Source of the DNA: Arcobacteraceae bacterium
GTDB taxonomy: Bacteria; Campylobacterota; Campylobacteria; Campylobacterales; Arcobacteraceae
Direction of reading: 5' to 3'
Assembly: GCA_021107755.1 (NCBI GenBank)
Contig: JAIOSF010000023.1
Coordinates: 124,001 to 188,000, forward strand
DNA length: 64,000 nt
The position numbers and the translations under genes are program-made. The notes below the pieces were generated by a model. It did not search any database. It saw only the letters and a program-made list of their open reading frames with translations, and was not told the DNA's origin. Shown here in pieces: positions 17,692-26,936 of the stretch (its first letter is position 1; each line of letters begins with the position of its first letter).

Positions 17692-19827
17692 ATGAAAAAA
17701 ACAATCTTACTAAGTATCATAGCTTCTAATTTACTAATAGCAAATGACACGATAGTATTAGAGGATATTGTGACAATATCATCTGCAACTAAAACAGAAA
17801 AAAAGATTGATGGTGTAGCTGCTAGTGTTTCAGTGATAAGCGAACAAGATATTAAAAAAATGGGTGCTGAATCACTCAAAGATATTTTAAGTCGCACTTC
17901 TGGATTAAATATACAGTATGGAACATTTCCAAATGCAAGTAGTAAATCAAAATCATCAGTAAGTATAAGAGGTATGAGTACAAATGGTACACTCATTTTA
18001 GTTGATGGAAGAAGATTGGGTGGAGAAGTATCAAACCCTTATGATTTAGATAGAATTCCTGCTAGCCAAATAGAAAAAATAGAGATAGTAAAAGGTCCTA
18101 TGAGTACTTTATATGGAGCGGATGCAACAGGCGGTATTATAAATATCATCACAAAAAAACCAACTTCTACTCCTACTGTAAATTTTGCTATTAGATATGG
18201 TCAAAATGAACATGGAGATGATGAAAATAAAAATATAAATCTCAGTGTAAAAGGGAAAAAAGAGAAACTAGGCTATAGCTTTTATATAAATCAAACAAAA
18301 ACAACTCCATATACTCAACAAGAAAATGCGGATGTATATGTAAAACAAATACCTACAGGTGTAACTACTGTAAAACCATCAGCTGCTGTTGGTTTATCTG
18401 CACAGTTAAATGGTTTAAGTGATAACTATATTCATAATGTTACATATAAAGAGGAAAGTGATATATTAACTTACGGTGGAAGAATTGAATATAAATTTAG
18501 TGATAGTGTAACAGCTGGATTTGAATTTAACAAATTTGATGAAGAGAGAAATGGAAGCTATATAGGGTATTTTCACCCATCAAATGTTGCTGCTGGAGCT
18601 GGATTTATTCCTGTATATAATATACCTGTAGATTCAGAAGATAAAAATGAAAGACTCGATACTGCCATTGATTTTAAGATAAATGCAACTGATGACTTAG
18701 TAATACAACTTAGAGGGTATAAAAGTTATTATGAGAAGAAAAACACAACTACAACACCTTATTGGAGTGAACTAAAATATTCAAGCCAAGCTGACTCTGC
18801 TCAAAATGGTATGACGGCAAATGTAGATGTAAGAAGTTTTGAAGCTCTAGCAAACTACTTTTTAAATGAAAGCCATCTCTTAACAGCTGGTGTTGAAACA
18901 AGAAACGAAAAACGAGAAGCAAGTGTTTTTACTCAATCAAGTGAACTAACTGAGAAAAAAGTAGATTATAAAGCGGTATATTTACAAGATGAATGGACTA
19001 TAGATGATACTCTTAATGCCATTTTCGGTGCAAGATACGATGATATAAGCAACAATGATAGTAAAGCAACTTTTAAATTTGGAGCTGTCAAAAACTTCTC
19101 AAAAGAGTTTAATGCAAGAGTCAATATTGCACAAGGATACAGAGCCCCTGACTTAAGAGAATTGTATATTTTTAAAAATACTGCAAGTGGTATGCAAAGA
19201 GGAGCCGACACAGCAGATGCCACTTTAGGAAAAACTACTTATGATTTAAAACCTGAATCAACTTTAACCTATGAAGTAGGTTTTAATGGTCAAATTAAAA
19301 ATACAAAATATGATTTTGCACTTTTTTACAACAATATTGAAGATCTAATAAGTCAAGTAAACAAAGGTACTTATTATACTTTTGAAAACCTAGATAAAGC
19401 AAAAAGTTACGGTATGGAATTAGGTATTCAACACCAACTAAACAGTAAACTTGATATTCAATTCAATTGGACAGAACTTAAAACAAAAAATGAACAAACA
19501 AATGAAGAGTTAGAGTTTAATCCAGATAGAATAGTAAATCTAAAACTCGCTTACAATATCACAGAAGATATTGATAGTTCAATTGGGGTAAAATATATAG
19601 GAGAGCAGTATTATCAAGAAACTATCAATAGAGGTACTCCAACAGAAACAATAATAGATAGTACAACAAATAGTTATACAACACTAAATTGGAATATCAA
19701 CTATGATTACACAAAACATATCTCACTCTATGCTGGTATAGATAATCTAACTGATAAAGAAATTGACGATGTACTTGGAAGTAGCAGCGGACGATACTAC
19801 TTTGCTGGTATGAATGTGAGTTTCTAA
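17692..19827 (+). CDS. TonB-dependent receptor of the second uptake operon
   Basis: This is a 711-residue outer-membrane receptor. I chose the ATG at 17692 because TGGAG lies seven bases upstream and a signal peptide begins there (MKKTILLSIIASNLLIA-NDT); a TTG at 17680 adds four residues. After a TonB-box-like IVLEDIVTIS, the plug shows SVSIRGMSTNGTLILVDG and IEKIEIVKGPMSTLYGADAT. The barrel ends in the terminal Phe of GMNVSF. This is the CirA/BtuB-like plug pattern. Its stop overlaps the start of a periplasmic binding protein (TAATG), so receptor and ABC importer are translationally coupled. Substrate unknown. Confidence 0.92.
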   Translation: MKKTILLSIIASNLLIANDTIVLEDIVTISSATKTEKKIDGVAASVSVISEQDIKKMGAESLKDILSRTSGLNIQYGTFPNASSKSKSSVSIRGMSTNGTLILVDGRRLGGEVSNPYDLDRIPASQIEKIEIVKGPMSTLYGADATGGIINIITKKPTSTPTVNFAIRYGQNEHGDDENKNINLSVKGKKEKLGYSFYINQTKTTPYTQQENADVYVKQIPTGVTTVKPSAAVGLSAQLNGLSDNYIHNVTYKEESDILTYGGRIEYKFSDSVTAGFEFNKFDEERNGSYIGYFHPSNVAAGAGFIPVYNIPVDSEDKNERLDTAIDFKINATDDLVIQLRGYKSYYEKKNTTTTPYWSELKYSSQADSAQNGMTANVDVRSFEALANYFLNESHLLTAGVETRNEKREASVFTQSSELTEKKVDYKAVYLQDEWTIDDTLNAIFGARYDDISNNDSKATFKFGAVKNFSKEFNARVNIAQGYRAPDLRELYIFKNTASGMQRGADTADATLGKTTYDLKPESTLTYEVGFNGQIKNTKYDFALFYNNIEDLISQVNKGTYYTFENLDKAKSYGMELGIQHQLNSKLDIQFNWTELKTKNEQTNEELEFNPDRIVNLKLAYNITEDIDSSIGVKYIGEQYYQETINRGTPTETIIDSTTNSYTTLNWNINYDYTKHISLYAGIDNLTDKEIDDVLGSSSGRYYFAGMNVSF

Positions 19828-20792
19828 TGAAAAAGTTATTATTACTATTTTTATTTATTGTAAATGTTTTTGCTATGCAAAAGATGGATAAACTTATCAT
19901 TGCAGGACCCGTTGCTACAGTTTCACACCCATTTTTCAAAATGATTCAAAGTGGTGCTTTAGCTGATGTAGCTGCAAAAGTCGAATTTAGACTTTGGAAA
20001 AATCCAGATGAATTAAGAGCCATACTTTTAAAAAAAGAGGCTCATATCGTTGCTATTCCTACCAATGTTGCTGCAAATTTATACAATAAAAAAGAGGATA
20101 TAAAGATTCTTAATGTATCTATTTGGGGAATTTTAGAAATTATATCAAGAGATAAAAATATCAAAACAATTGAAGACTTAAAAGGGCAAGAGATAGTTGT
20201 GCCTTTTAGGAGTGATATGCCAGATATTGTACTGCAAGCTATTATGAAAAAAGCAGGACTCAATCCTAAAAAAGATTTTGATATACAATATGCACCAACA
20301 CCTCCTGATGCTATGCAAATGCTTATTTTAAGAAGAGCAGACAATGTTCTTTTAGCAGAACCTGCAACTTCAATGGCTATGATTAAAACAGGTTCATTTC
20401 CTTTAAAACTTATTGCTCCAGATATTTATAGAAGTGTAAACTTGCAAAAAGAGTGGGGAAGAGTTTTTCAAGTAGATGGAAAAATTCCACAAGCTGCTAT
20501 AGCCGTTGTTGGTAAACTTGATAATCAAATAGCAACAAGAGTTGAAGAGGAATACAAAAAAGCTGTTTCTTGGTATAAAAACAACCCACATGAAGCTGGA
20601 GTTTTAGTAAAAAAATATATAGATTTCTTTTCACCTCAAGCTGTTAGTGCATCAATACCAAATGTTCAAATCCAAGCAGTAAGTGCAATGGATGCTAAAG
20701 AAGATTTAGAAAAGTTTTTTCAAATACTTTTGGAAAATGAGCCAAAACTCATAGGTGGAAAAATACCTGATGAAGGTTTGTATTTTAAATGA
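19827..20792 (+). CDS. ABC substrate-binding protein, NMT1/SsuA-like
   Basis: This 321-residue secreted binding protein of the NMT1/SsuA/TauA-like type has a signal peptide of residues 1-16 (ends VFAMQ). The domain shows KLIIAGPVATVSHPFF, PDELRAILLKKEAHIVAIP and TIEDLKGQEIVVPF. Relatives bind sulfonates, thiamine precursors or nitrate. Coupling to a TonB receptor behind a Fur-like box is unusual for that family and points to a scarce metal complex, a metallophore or another large ligand. This is inference. It overlaps both neighbouring genes by four bases or fewer. Confidence 0.82.
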   Translation: MKKLLLLFLFIVNVFAMQKMDKLIIAGPVATVSHPFFKMIQSGALADVAAKVEFRLWKNPDELRAILLKKEAHIVAIPTNVAANLYNKKEDIKILNVSIWGILEIISRDKNIKTIEDLKGQEIVVPFRSDMPDIVLQAIMKKAGLNPKKDFDIQYAPTPPDAMQMLILRRADNVLLAEPATSMAMIKTGSFPLKLIAPDIYRSVNLQKEWGRVFQVDGKIPQAAIAVVGKLDNQIATRVEEEYKKAVSWYKNNPHEAGVLVKKYIDFFSPQAVSASIPNVQIQAVSAMDAKEDLEKFFQILLENEPKLIGGKIPDEGLYFK

Positions 20793-21571
20793 AAACCATT
20801 ATAAAAATACTTAAAGATTTTCCTTGGTTTTTATGGAGTGGTTGGGGCAGTATCGCCTCAATCTTCCTTTTTTTAGCTTTTTGGGATATGGGAAATCAAA
20901 TCTATGGTGACTTAGTTTTACCCTCCCCTAAAGAGGTATTATTAACTGTTTTTTCACTTTTTGAACAACAAGAGTTTATAGAAAATTTACTGCTGACTAT
21001 AAAAAGAGGAATTATGGGCTTTGGAATATCTTTAGCTATTGGAACATTTTTTGGACTAATTGCTGGATACTTTATCACAGCTTCTGTTATGAGTCGTCCT
21101 ATTGTTACTATCTTAGTAGGAATTCCCCCTATTGCTTGGATAGTTTTAGCCATGATTTGGTTTGGTTTTGGAGATATGACTGTGATGTTTACAGTTGTAA
21201 TTGCTTCTTTTCCTATTGTATTTGTTGGTGCTTTACAAGGAAGTAGAACTTTAGAGGGAGATTTCAAAGAGATGATGGATAGTTTCCATTTAAGTTTTTG
21301 GCAAAAATGTAAAGACCTCTATTTCCCTCATCTTTTTTCATACCTTTTTCCTTCATGGGTTTCGGCTCTTGGTATGAGTTGGAAAATTGTAATTATGGCA
21401 GAACTTTTAAGTGCAAATGATGGTATTGGAGCTTCACTAGCCGTTGCAAGAAGTCATCTTGATACTCCAACTGCTTTAGCTTTAGTTATGACTATGGTGG
21501 GTGTTTTGCTTTTTGTTGAATATATTATTTTAGAACCAATTAAAAAAGAGGTTGAATCATGGAGAGATTAG
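20789..21571 (+). CDS. ABC permease, SsuC/TauC-like
   Basis: This 260-residue inner-membrane permease of the BPD_transp_1 family has about six helices. The EAA-loop region GALQGSRTLEGDFKEMMDSF lies at about residues 148-167, after PIAWIVLAMIWFGFG. Downstream LGMSWKIVIMAELLSANDGIG is the typical SsuC/TauC C-terminal segment. It overlaps the binding-protein gene by four bases and the ATPase gene by 13. It should form a homodimer bound by two copies of the adjacent ATPase. Confidence 0.88.
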   Translation: MKTIIKILKDFPWFLWSGWGSIASIFLFLAFWDMGNQIYGDLVLPSPKEVLLTVFSLFEQQEFIENLLLTIKRGIMGFGISLAIGTFFGLIAGYFITASVMSRPIVTILVGIPPIAWIVLAMIWFGFGDMTVMFTVVIASFPIVFVGALQGSRTLEGDFKEMMDSFHLSFWQKCKDLYFPHLFSYLFPSWVSALGMSWKIVIMAELLSANDGIGASLAVARSHLDTPTALALVMTMVGVLLFVEYIILEPIKKEVESWRD

Positions 21572-22305
21572 AGGAGAGATTAAAAGTAAGTGAATTAAAT
21601 TTTTATTTTGGGTTTACACAAATCTTAAATAATATCAATTTTGAACTAAAGACAGGTGAAGTTATAAGTATAGTAGGTCCAAGTGGTGGTGGGAAAACAA
21701 CACTATTAAAACTTTGTAGTGATCTTCTTGATGTAACAGAAGGAGAGATAACAAATAGTTTTACCTCATCAGCTTTTGCTTTTCAAGATGCGAGATTACT
21801 TCCTTGGAAAACAGTAGTTGAAAATATTATGCTCCCTATTATAGCAACAAAAAAATATACTACAGCATACAAAGAAGCCTGTGAAATAGCCCTAAGATTT
21901 GGACTTGAAGAGAAAGATTTTATAAAATATCCAAAAGATTTAAGTGGAGGGATGAAACAGCGAGTTAATTTTGCAAGAGCTTTAATTACTAAACCTAGAT
22001 TACTTTTTTTGGATGAACCATTTTCAGCACTTGATATTGGGCTTAAAAGAGAATTACAAGACTTTGTACTTAAAAGTTGTGAAGAGTTTGGTACTAGTGT
22101 GTTGTTTATTACCCATGATTTAATGGAAGCGATTCGATTAAGTGATAAAATTTTACTTTTGAAAAGTGACCCTGGTGAAATTATCAAAACATATACTATC
22201 AATGAAACACAAAATACAAGAGATGATAGTTTTATTTTTACTAAAACACAAGAGTTTTTAAATGATTGTGATGTTATCAATACATTTGAAATAAAGGCAA
22301 TATAA
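21559..22305 (+). CDS. ABC ATPase, SsuB/TauB-like
   Basis: This 248-residue nucleotide-binding subunit has Walker [10 protein letters not shown] (about 39-47), Q-loop [13 protein letters not shown], signature LSGGMKQR, Walker [13 protein letters not shown] and H-loop ITHDLMEA. The LLPW and MKQRV elements are typical of SsuB/TauB-type importers. The sole ATPase of the set, it is coupled by overlap to the permease and ends in an ATG overlap with the NnrS gene. All catalytic motifs are intact. Confidence 0.92.
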   Translation: MERLEERLKVSELNFYFGFTQILNNINFELKTGEVISIVGPSGGGKTTLLKLCSDLLDVTEGEITNSFTSSAFAFQDARLLPWKTVVENIMLPIIATKKYTTAYKEACEIALRFGLEEKDFIKYPKDLSGGMKQRVNFARALITKPRLLFLDEPFSALDIGLKRELQDFVLKSCEEFGTSVLFITHDLMEAIRLSDKILLLKSDPGEIIKTYTINETQNTRDDSFIFTKTQEFLNDCDVINTFEIKAI

Positions 22306-23537
22306 TGGAAATTAATCAAAAACAAAATGCAACAAAACATTATAAATTTTATCCCGATGAAGATAATATTCCACCCTATTTAGCCTATGGATTCCGCCCA
22401 ATATTTTTAATACTTCCACTTTATATGGCAACTCTTATAATTTTATGGGGTTTTGTATTTAGTGGTAGTTTAAATATTTTTGATGACCCTTTAAGTTGGC
22501 ATATCTATGAGATGTTATTTGGAGTGGGTATTGCGGGGATTATGGCTTTTATCTTTACAGGTTTACCTGAGCTTTTCCCTGGACTTGTTCCAATAGTGGG
22601 AAAACGACTGAGCAAGATTATTGCTTTATGGATTGCTGGAAGAGTGAGTTTTTGGTGTATTGATATTGTAGGTATTTATGTTGTTGGATTTATCAATATT
22701 GCATTATGGGTATATATCATTGTATGGGCTTTTAAACCTGTAGTTTTAGATAAACTACAAAGACACTCAAGTATTGCTTATACTATAGTGGTCCTGACAG
22801 TTTTACAGATACTTTTTTTTGCTTCGAAAGCACAACTCATTTTTCTAAACTCATTAGAGATTCTAAAAGTAAGTATCGGTGGATTTATGGTTCTTACTTT
22901 ACTTGCATTAAGACGGGTAAATATGGAAGCTATCAATGAAATTTTAGAGCATAAACAATTAGATGATGTATTTATAGCAAAACCCTTTCGTTATAACTTA
23001 GCCATATTTACAGTCATTTTATTTACAACTATAGAGTATTTCTATCCAACAAACTCTATTTTAAGCTGGTTAGGTTTTGCTTGTTTTGCTGCAATTTTAG
23101 GAATTTTAAATGACTATAATCTTAAATTTGAATCTGTACTAAAAGAACCTTTTGTTTGGTATTTAACTAGTATTGTTATTATGATGGCTTTAGGATATGG
23201 TTTTTTGGGTTTTTCCAATTTATATAATTTTGGAAATGAAAATCATTTTAGACATTTTTTAACAACAGGAGCTTTTGGAATATCTTTTTTCATGGTTATG
23301 GTTATAATTGCACATGTACATACAGGAAGAGTTCTTAAGTCTAATTGGTGGATAGCTAGTAGTGTTATTTTACTTATTCTTGCGACTTTTTGTAGAACTT
23401 TAATACCATTTTTTCCAAACTACTATATGATACTTATGTATATATCTATACTATTTTGGATTGTACCTTTTATAATATATTTTATACAGACAAAAGAGTT
23501 TTTATTATTACCTCGTGTAGATGGAATCAAAGGTTAA
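22305..23537 (+). CDS. NnrS-family membrane protein
   Basis: This 410-residue protein has about 12 membrane helices and belongs to the NnrS family, haem- and copper-containing proteins linked to nitric oxide tolerance. Family-like features are [19 protein letters not shown] near residue 24, [20 protein letters not shown] and several membrane His residues ([10 protein letters not shown] and AHVHTGR near the C-terminus). Its start overlaps the ABC ATPase stop. Placement at the end of a Fur-boxed TonB/ABC operon suggests a link to iron or haem supply rather than a pure NO regulon. Role is inferred. Confidence 0.85.
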   Translation: MEINQKQNATKHYKFYPDEDNIPPYLAYGFRPIFLILPLYMATLIILWGFVFSGSLNIFDDPLSWHIYEMLFGVGIAGIMAFIFTGLPELFPGLVPIVGKRLSKIIALWIAGRVSFWCIDIVGIYVVGFINIALWVYIIVWAFKPVVLDKLQRHSSIAYTIVVLTVLQILFFASKAQLIFLNSLEILKVSIGGFMVLTLLALRRVNMEAINEILEHKQLDDVFIAKPFRYNLAIFTVILFTTIEYFYPTNSILSWLGFACFAAILGILNDYNLKFESVLKEPFVWYLTSIVIMMALGYGFLGFSNLYNFGNENHFRHFLTTGAFGISFFMVMVIIAHVHTGRVLKSNWWIASSVILLILATFCRTLIPFFPNYYMILMYISILFWIVPFIIYFIQTKEFLLLPRVDGIKG

Positions 23538-23546
23538 ATCTTTATT

Positions 23547-23563
23547 TTGATAACAATTATCAA
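23547..23563. promoter_or_regulatory. Candidate Fur box before the EAL-GGDEF pair
   Basis: TTGATAACAATTATCAA is a perfect inverted repeat (7-base arms, 3-base centre) containing the TGATA/TATCA core. It lies ten bases after the NnrS stop and 98 bases before the EAL gene. Confidence 0.65.
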
Positions 23564-23612
23564 TATTAAGTATTTATTAAGAGATTTTGTAATACTATTT
23601 TATTAATCAAAC

Positions 23613-23641
23613 AGAGGGATTGTTTTTACTACAATCCCTCT
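23613..23641. terminator. Strong 11-bp hairpin (terminator or leader structure)
   Basis: AGAGGGATTGT (23613-23623) pairs perfectly with ACAATCCCTCT (23631-23641) around a TTTTACT loop. No strong T run follows, so termination of the NnrS operon is plausible but not certain. If transcription starts at the Fur-like box, the stem lies in the leader of the EAL gene. Confidence 0.6.
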
Positions 23642-23661
23642 AATTATATATTAGGTTAAAT

Positions 23662-24381
23662 ATGTGCAAATTAAACAACACTAAACTTATTTCTGAACAT
23701 ATCATAAAAGCAATATTAGAAAATAAACTTTTCTATACACAATATCAACCTATCATATCACTTCATGATGATGAAATTTATGGATACGAAGCTCTTGCTA
23801 GGTTTAAATATAATGATAATTTTTTACCACCTGATTTAGTTTTTGCTTATTGCCATAAAAACTTAAAACTTTTTTATCAGTTAGAATACCTAACAAAAAA
23901 AGCTCAGTTTTTAAATAGACCAAAAAATAAAAAATTATTTATAAACTTTGATCCACATGTATTTGGATATAAAACAGGTATCAATGAACTTTTTTCTTTT
24001 TTTCAAAAACAAAAGAATTTCACTATTGAACTTGTTGAAAATTCACATGTTCACATCAATATTTCAATGTTAATTGATATTTTTAATAAATTTGAATTTG
24101 AATTTGCAATGGATGATTTCTTTAAAGAAGATTCTATGGTTTCAATTTTTTTACTTAATAAAACAAACTACATAAAACTTGACAAGGATATACTTACAGC
24201 AGTTAAATCAAATAATTCTTTTATTCATATTGTAAATGGGATAGTTGACTTTGCACATTCTCAAAAGCAAAAAGTGATTTTAGAAGGGATTGAAACTTAT
24301 GAGGATTTAGAGATAGCAAGAGATACAAAGGTAGATTTTATACAAGGATTTTTATATGATAACCTCTTTATCAATAAATAA
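23662..24381 (+). CDS. EAL-domain protein with degenerate loop 6
   Basis: This is a 239-residue stand-alone EAL domain, the fold of c-di-GMP phosphodiesterases. Conserved residues are seen in YEALARF, the Asn of LFINFD, ELVE, the paired Asp of MDDF, the Lys/Asp of IKLDKD, EGIET and QGF. Loop 6, normally DDFGTGYSS, reads DDFFKEDSM, which may cost activity or dimer coupling. It overlaps the next gene, a diguanylate cyclase, by 26 bases. The upstream Fur-like box suggests iron-dependent c-di-GMP control. Either a weak phosphodiesterase or a c-di-GMP binder is possible. Confidence 0.85.
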   Translation: MCKLNNTKLISEHIIKAILENKLFYTQYQPIISLHDDEIYGYEALARFKYNDNFLPPDLVFAYCHKNLKLFYQLEYLTKKAQFLNRPKNKKLFINFDPHVFGYKTGINELFSFFQKQKNFTIELVENSHVHINISMLIDIFNKFEFEFAMDDFFKEDSMVSIFLLNKTNYIKLDKDILTAVKSNNSFIHIVNGIVDFAHSQKQKVILEGIETYEDLEIARDTKVDFIQGFLYDNLFINK

Positions 24382-25501
24382 AAAATATAAATTTTTATTT
24401 GTATATTCCACCATCATTATTCTATCTATATTTTACATTTATAATGAAAATAAAAATATCAACAAACTTATAAAAGAGGAAAAGATAAAAGGGATAATAA
24501 TGCACTATAATTTTTATAAAAAAATCTATAAAACATATCCAAAATTAAAAAATATATTAATTGAAAATAGTGATTATATTGATAAAAATGATTTAATAAA
24601 TGAATTTTCTAAAAGTACTCCACTTATGATGGAGAAAGAAAAAATAGACACTCATAAATTCAACTTAACTTTCAAGTTTTTTGACAAAAGTAATATCAAT
24701 GATTCCTATATTGAAAAGAAAATTGTATCTTTAGAAGATAATGAATATCTACAAGGTTTTGAAAAAAAATCAATATATCTTTTTGGTAAAATTTATAATG
24801 ATGGTTATGTTTTAATAGTAAAACAACTACAACAAAATTCACAAATTCTATCTATCATAGAAAACTTATTTATAAAAATATTTTTTGTAGGATTTATAAA
24901 TATATTTTTATTACTTTATCTTTTCAATCTTATTAAAAATCAAGAATCAACAAAAGAACAACTATTCAGGGAGTTTGAACAACTACAACTAGATACAAAA
25001 AAAGTTGCATTTGAAGATACATTAACAGGTGCTGCTACAAGACTTAAGTTTGATGAAACTTTAAAAGACTTAGTGAATATTGCTTCAAGATTTAAAGAAC
25101 AAAAATTTACAGCTATTATGATAGATATAGATAATTTTAAAAAAGTAAATGATACTTATGGACATGATTATGGAGATATTGTTTTAAAAGAAGTTGCAAA
25201 AGTAGTTCAAAAACATATACGAAAAACAGATACTTTTGCTCGATGGGGAGGAGAAGAATTTGTGATACTTTCACCTATGAATAATCTCAAAGACTCTTTT
25301 ACTTTTGCAGATAAAATAAGAAAACTAATTGCAAATATAGATTTTAAAAAACTTGATAGAATCACTTGTTCTTTTGGGTTAACAGAGTTTAGACAAGGAG
25401 ATACTGAACAATCACTGATGAAAAGAGCAGATGAATTATTATATAAGGCAAAACAAAATGGAAAAAATAGAGTTGAATATCAACTGATAAAACTAGTATA
25501 A
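24356..25501 (+). CDS. Membrane diguanylate cyclase (GGDEF)
   Basis: This 381-residue protein has an N-terminal membrane helix (about 12-28), an extracytoplasmic sensor region of about 150 residues with no recognised fold, a second helix (about 170-195) and a short coiled linker. The C-terminal GGDEF domain shows TGAATRLKFDETL, DIDNFKKVNDTYGHDYGD and the active-site GGEEF. An RxxD inhibitory site (RKTD) lies five residues before GGEEF, so product inhibition is expected. It should make c-di-GMP in response to a periplasmic cue. It starts inside the EAL gene and ends in convergent overlap with the NicO gene. Confidence 0.92.
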   Translation: MITSLSINKKYKFLFVYSTIIILSIFYIYNENKNINKLIKEEKIKGIIMHYNFYKKIYKTYPKLKNILIENSDYIDKNDLINEFSKSTPLMMEKEKIDTHKFNLTFKFFDKSNINDSYIEKKIVSLEDNEYLQGFEKKSIYLFGKIYNDGYVLIVKQLQQNSQILSIIENLFIKIFFVGFINIFLLLYLFNLIKNQESTKEQLFREFEQLQLDTKKVAFEDTLTGAATRLKFDETLKDLVNIASRFKEQKFTAIMIDIDNFKKVNDTYGHDYGDIVLKEVAKVVQKHIRKTDTFARWGGEEFVILSPMNNLKDSFTFADKIRKLIANIDFKKLDRITCSFGLTEFRQGDTEQSLMKRADELLYKAKQNGKNRVEYQLIKLV

Positions 25502-26250
25502 ACAGAACTCAACAAAAAGACCCCTAATAGAATTATCAATACTCCACTTATTATTTCCAGGATATATCCTTTTTGATTAACAAATTTTTCTGTTCTTTTA
25601 GCAAAAACTACAGACAATATACCTACAATTGATATAGTAAGTCCCATCCCTATACTCATAGTAATAGCAGCTAATATTCCTAACATAAACTTCTTTAATA
25701 AAATACAAAACAATACTATAGTCATAACCCCAGGACAAGGGACAATTCCAACACTTAAAGCAATACTATATTTACTTTTATTCGTTTGATTATATTGCTG
25801 TTCTTCATCTTTTAACTTTTTCTTTTTTTCCAAGACAGCTTTAATAATAAGATATATCCCGATTGTAATTATCAATAAAGAAGAAACTAACATTGTATAA
25901 TTAGAAAATTGATTAAAATTTTGTCTAAACATTGTTTGAAATATAAAATACAAAACAAAAGTTATAACAACAGCCGATATGGCATGAATAATAGATATTA
26001 AATACCCTATAGTAAAAGCATCTTTGTAATTATTTTTTCCTTTTGTAAAATACAAAGCAACTAAGGCTTTTCCATGTCCTGGACCAGCTGCATGAATAAC
26101 TCCATACAGAAATGCTATAGCTAAAACTGTTACATATACAATGACACTATTTGTATCTTCTGCACCTCTTATAGAACTTGATATTGCCTTATTTAAACTA
26201 TATTGCCAAAGTGTTATTTGTGATATAAAATCACTATACAATTCACTCAA
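25480..26250 (-). CDS. NicO/RcnA-like metal transporter (ZevB-like)
   Basis: This 256-residue inner-membrane protein of the NicO (nickel/cobalt, RcnA-like) superfamily has about six helices. The signature HAAGPGHGKALV lies near residue 53 and the second element IVPCPGVMTIVLF near residue 168. The intervening loop is Lys/Glu-rich (EKKKKLKDEEQQ) rather than His-rich. It overlaps the DUF1007 gene upstream by eight bases. DUF1007 plus NicO is the ZevA-ZevB arrangement, implicated in zinc use in Haemophilus. Substrate here is unproven; its 3' end overlaps the convergent GGDEF gene by 22 bases. Confidence 0.85.
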   Translation of the reverse strand: MSELYSDFISQITLWQYSLNKAISSSIRGAEDTNSVIVYVTVLAIAFLYGVIHAAGPGHGKALVALYFTKGKNNYKDAFTIGYLISIIHAISAVVITFVLYFIFQTMFRQNFNQFSNYTMLVSSLLIITIGIYLIIKAVLEKKKKLKDEEQQYNQTNKSKYSIALSVGIVPCPGVMTIVLFCILLKKFMLGILAAITMSIGMGLTISIVGILSVVFAKRTEKFVNQKGYILEIISGVLIILLGVFLLSSVYTSFIS

Positions 26251-26779
26251 ATTCTTTCTCCTTTTTAAAACTTAATCTATGTGCAAAATAAAAATCATTG
26301 TCAATACCTTTAATAGAATAATCTACTAAAGATATAACAAATTCTTTTTTTAAGACAATAGCTACAAAATTATCTGTATCATAAAAATCAATATATAGAT
26401 CATCTTTAGAAGCATTTATATCTACTACAAAACTATACACCATCTTATTCCCTATAAAAAAAGCTTTAAAATCTTTAGGTTTTGTTTGTATTGACTTATT
26501 TTCAATCATTATATCCGTGTAAAAATCATAGACCGTTAGTGGTTCAAAAAAGTTTTTTTCTATATATTTATTCTCATTATCATCTATTTTTCCATCCATA
26601 TTTAAGTCACATTCCATTCGTAAAAGTTGCGAAGATATATCGTCCATCTCCCATTTGAATTTTATACTTTTGATAATATTATTTTCAGAGATAACAATAG
26701 GATATAAATCTATAAATGTATGAGGATGTGCATATAAAAAAAGAGGGAATAGTAACAAAAATTTGATTTTTAATTTCAT
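26243..26779 (-). CDS. DUF1007 periplasmic protein (ZevA-like)
   Basis: This is a 178-residue secreted DUF1007 protein. The signal peptide ends near LYA-HPHTFIDLYP, and the mature N-terminal HPHTF is a likely metal ligand set in this family. An EF-hand-like acidic stretch, DLNMDGKIDDNENKYIE, lies at about 58-74. DUF1007 proteins are partners of NicO transporters (ZevA-ZevB). The gene is divergent from fur, with two Fur-like boxes in the 157-base gap, so iron-dependent expression is likely. A related DUF1007 domain is fused to NicO at 42825. Confidence 0.85.
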   Translation of the reverse strand: MKLKIKFLLLFPLFLYAHPHTFIDLYPIVISENNIIKSIKFKWEMDDISSQLLRMECDLNMDGKIDDNENKYIEKNFFEPLTVYDFYTDIMIENKSIQTKPKDFKAFFIGNKMVYSFVVDINASKDDLYIDFYDTDNFVAIVLKKEFVISLVDYSIKGIDNDFYFAHRLSFKKEKEFE

Positions 26780-26826
26780 AACTGAGATTGTATCGTATTC
26801 TTACTTTATCAATGAATTTTATATTA

Positions 26827-26841
26827 TGATAATTATTATCA
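26827..26841. promoter_or_regulatory. Candidate Fur box 1, DUF1007/fur divergent region
   Basis: TGATAATTATTATCA is a perfect 7-1-7 palindrome, the most symmetrical of the Fur-like sites here. It is 48 bases from the DUF1007 start and 96 bases from the fur start. Confidence 0.8.
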
Positions 26842-26879
26842 CTATTAAGATTAAATAAAGTTAACCTCTGATAATATTT

Positions 26880-26894
26880 TGATATTAATTATCA
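26880..26894. promoter_or_regulatory. Candidate Fur box 2, upstream of fur
   Basis: TGATATTAATTATCA has TGATA/TATCA arms around a five-base centre, 43 bases before the fur ATG. Together with box 1 it suggests autoregulation of fur and of the operon behind it. Confidence 0.7.
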
Positions 26895-26936
26895 TAATTG
26901 ACAAATTAAAATAATATCTAAACTAGAGGTACCAAT

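Noticed and set aside
21783-22340. Minus-strand 185-residue frame
   Set aside because: It lies wholly opposite the ABC ATPase gene with intact Walker motifs and shows no domain of its own.
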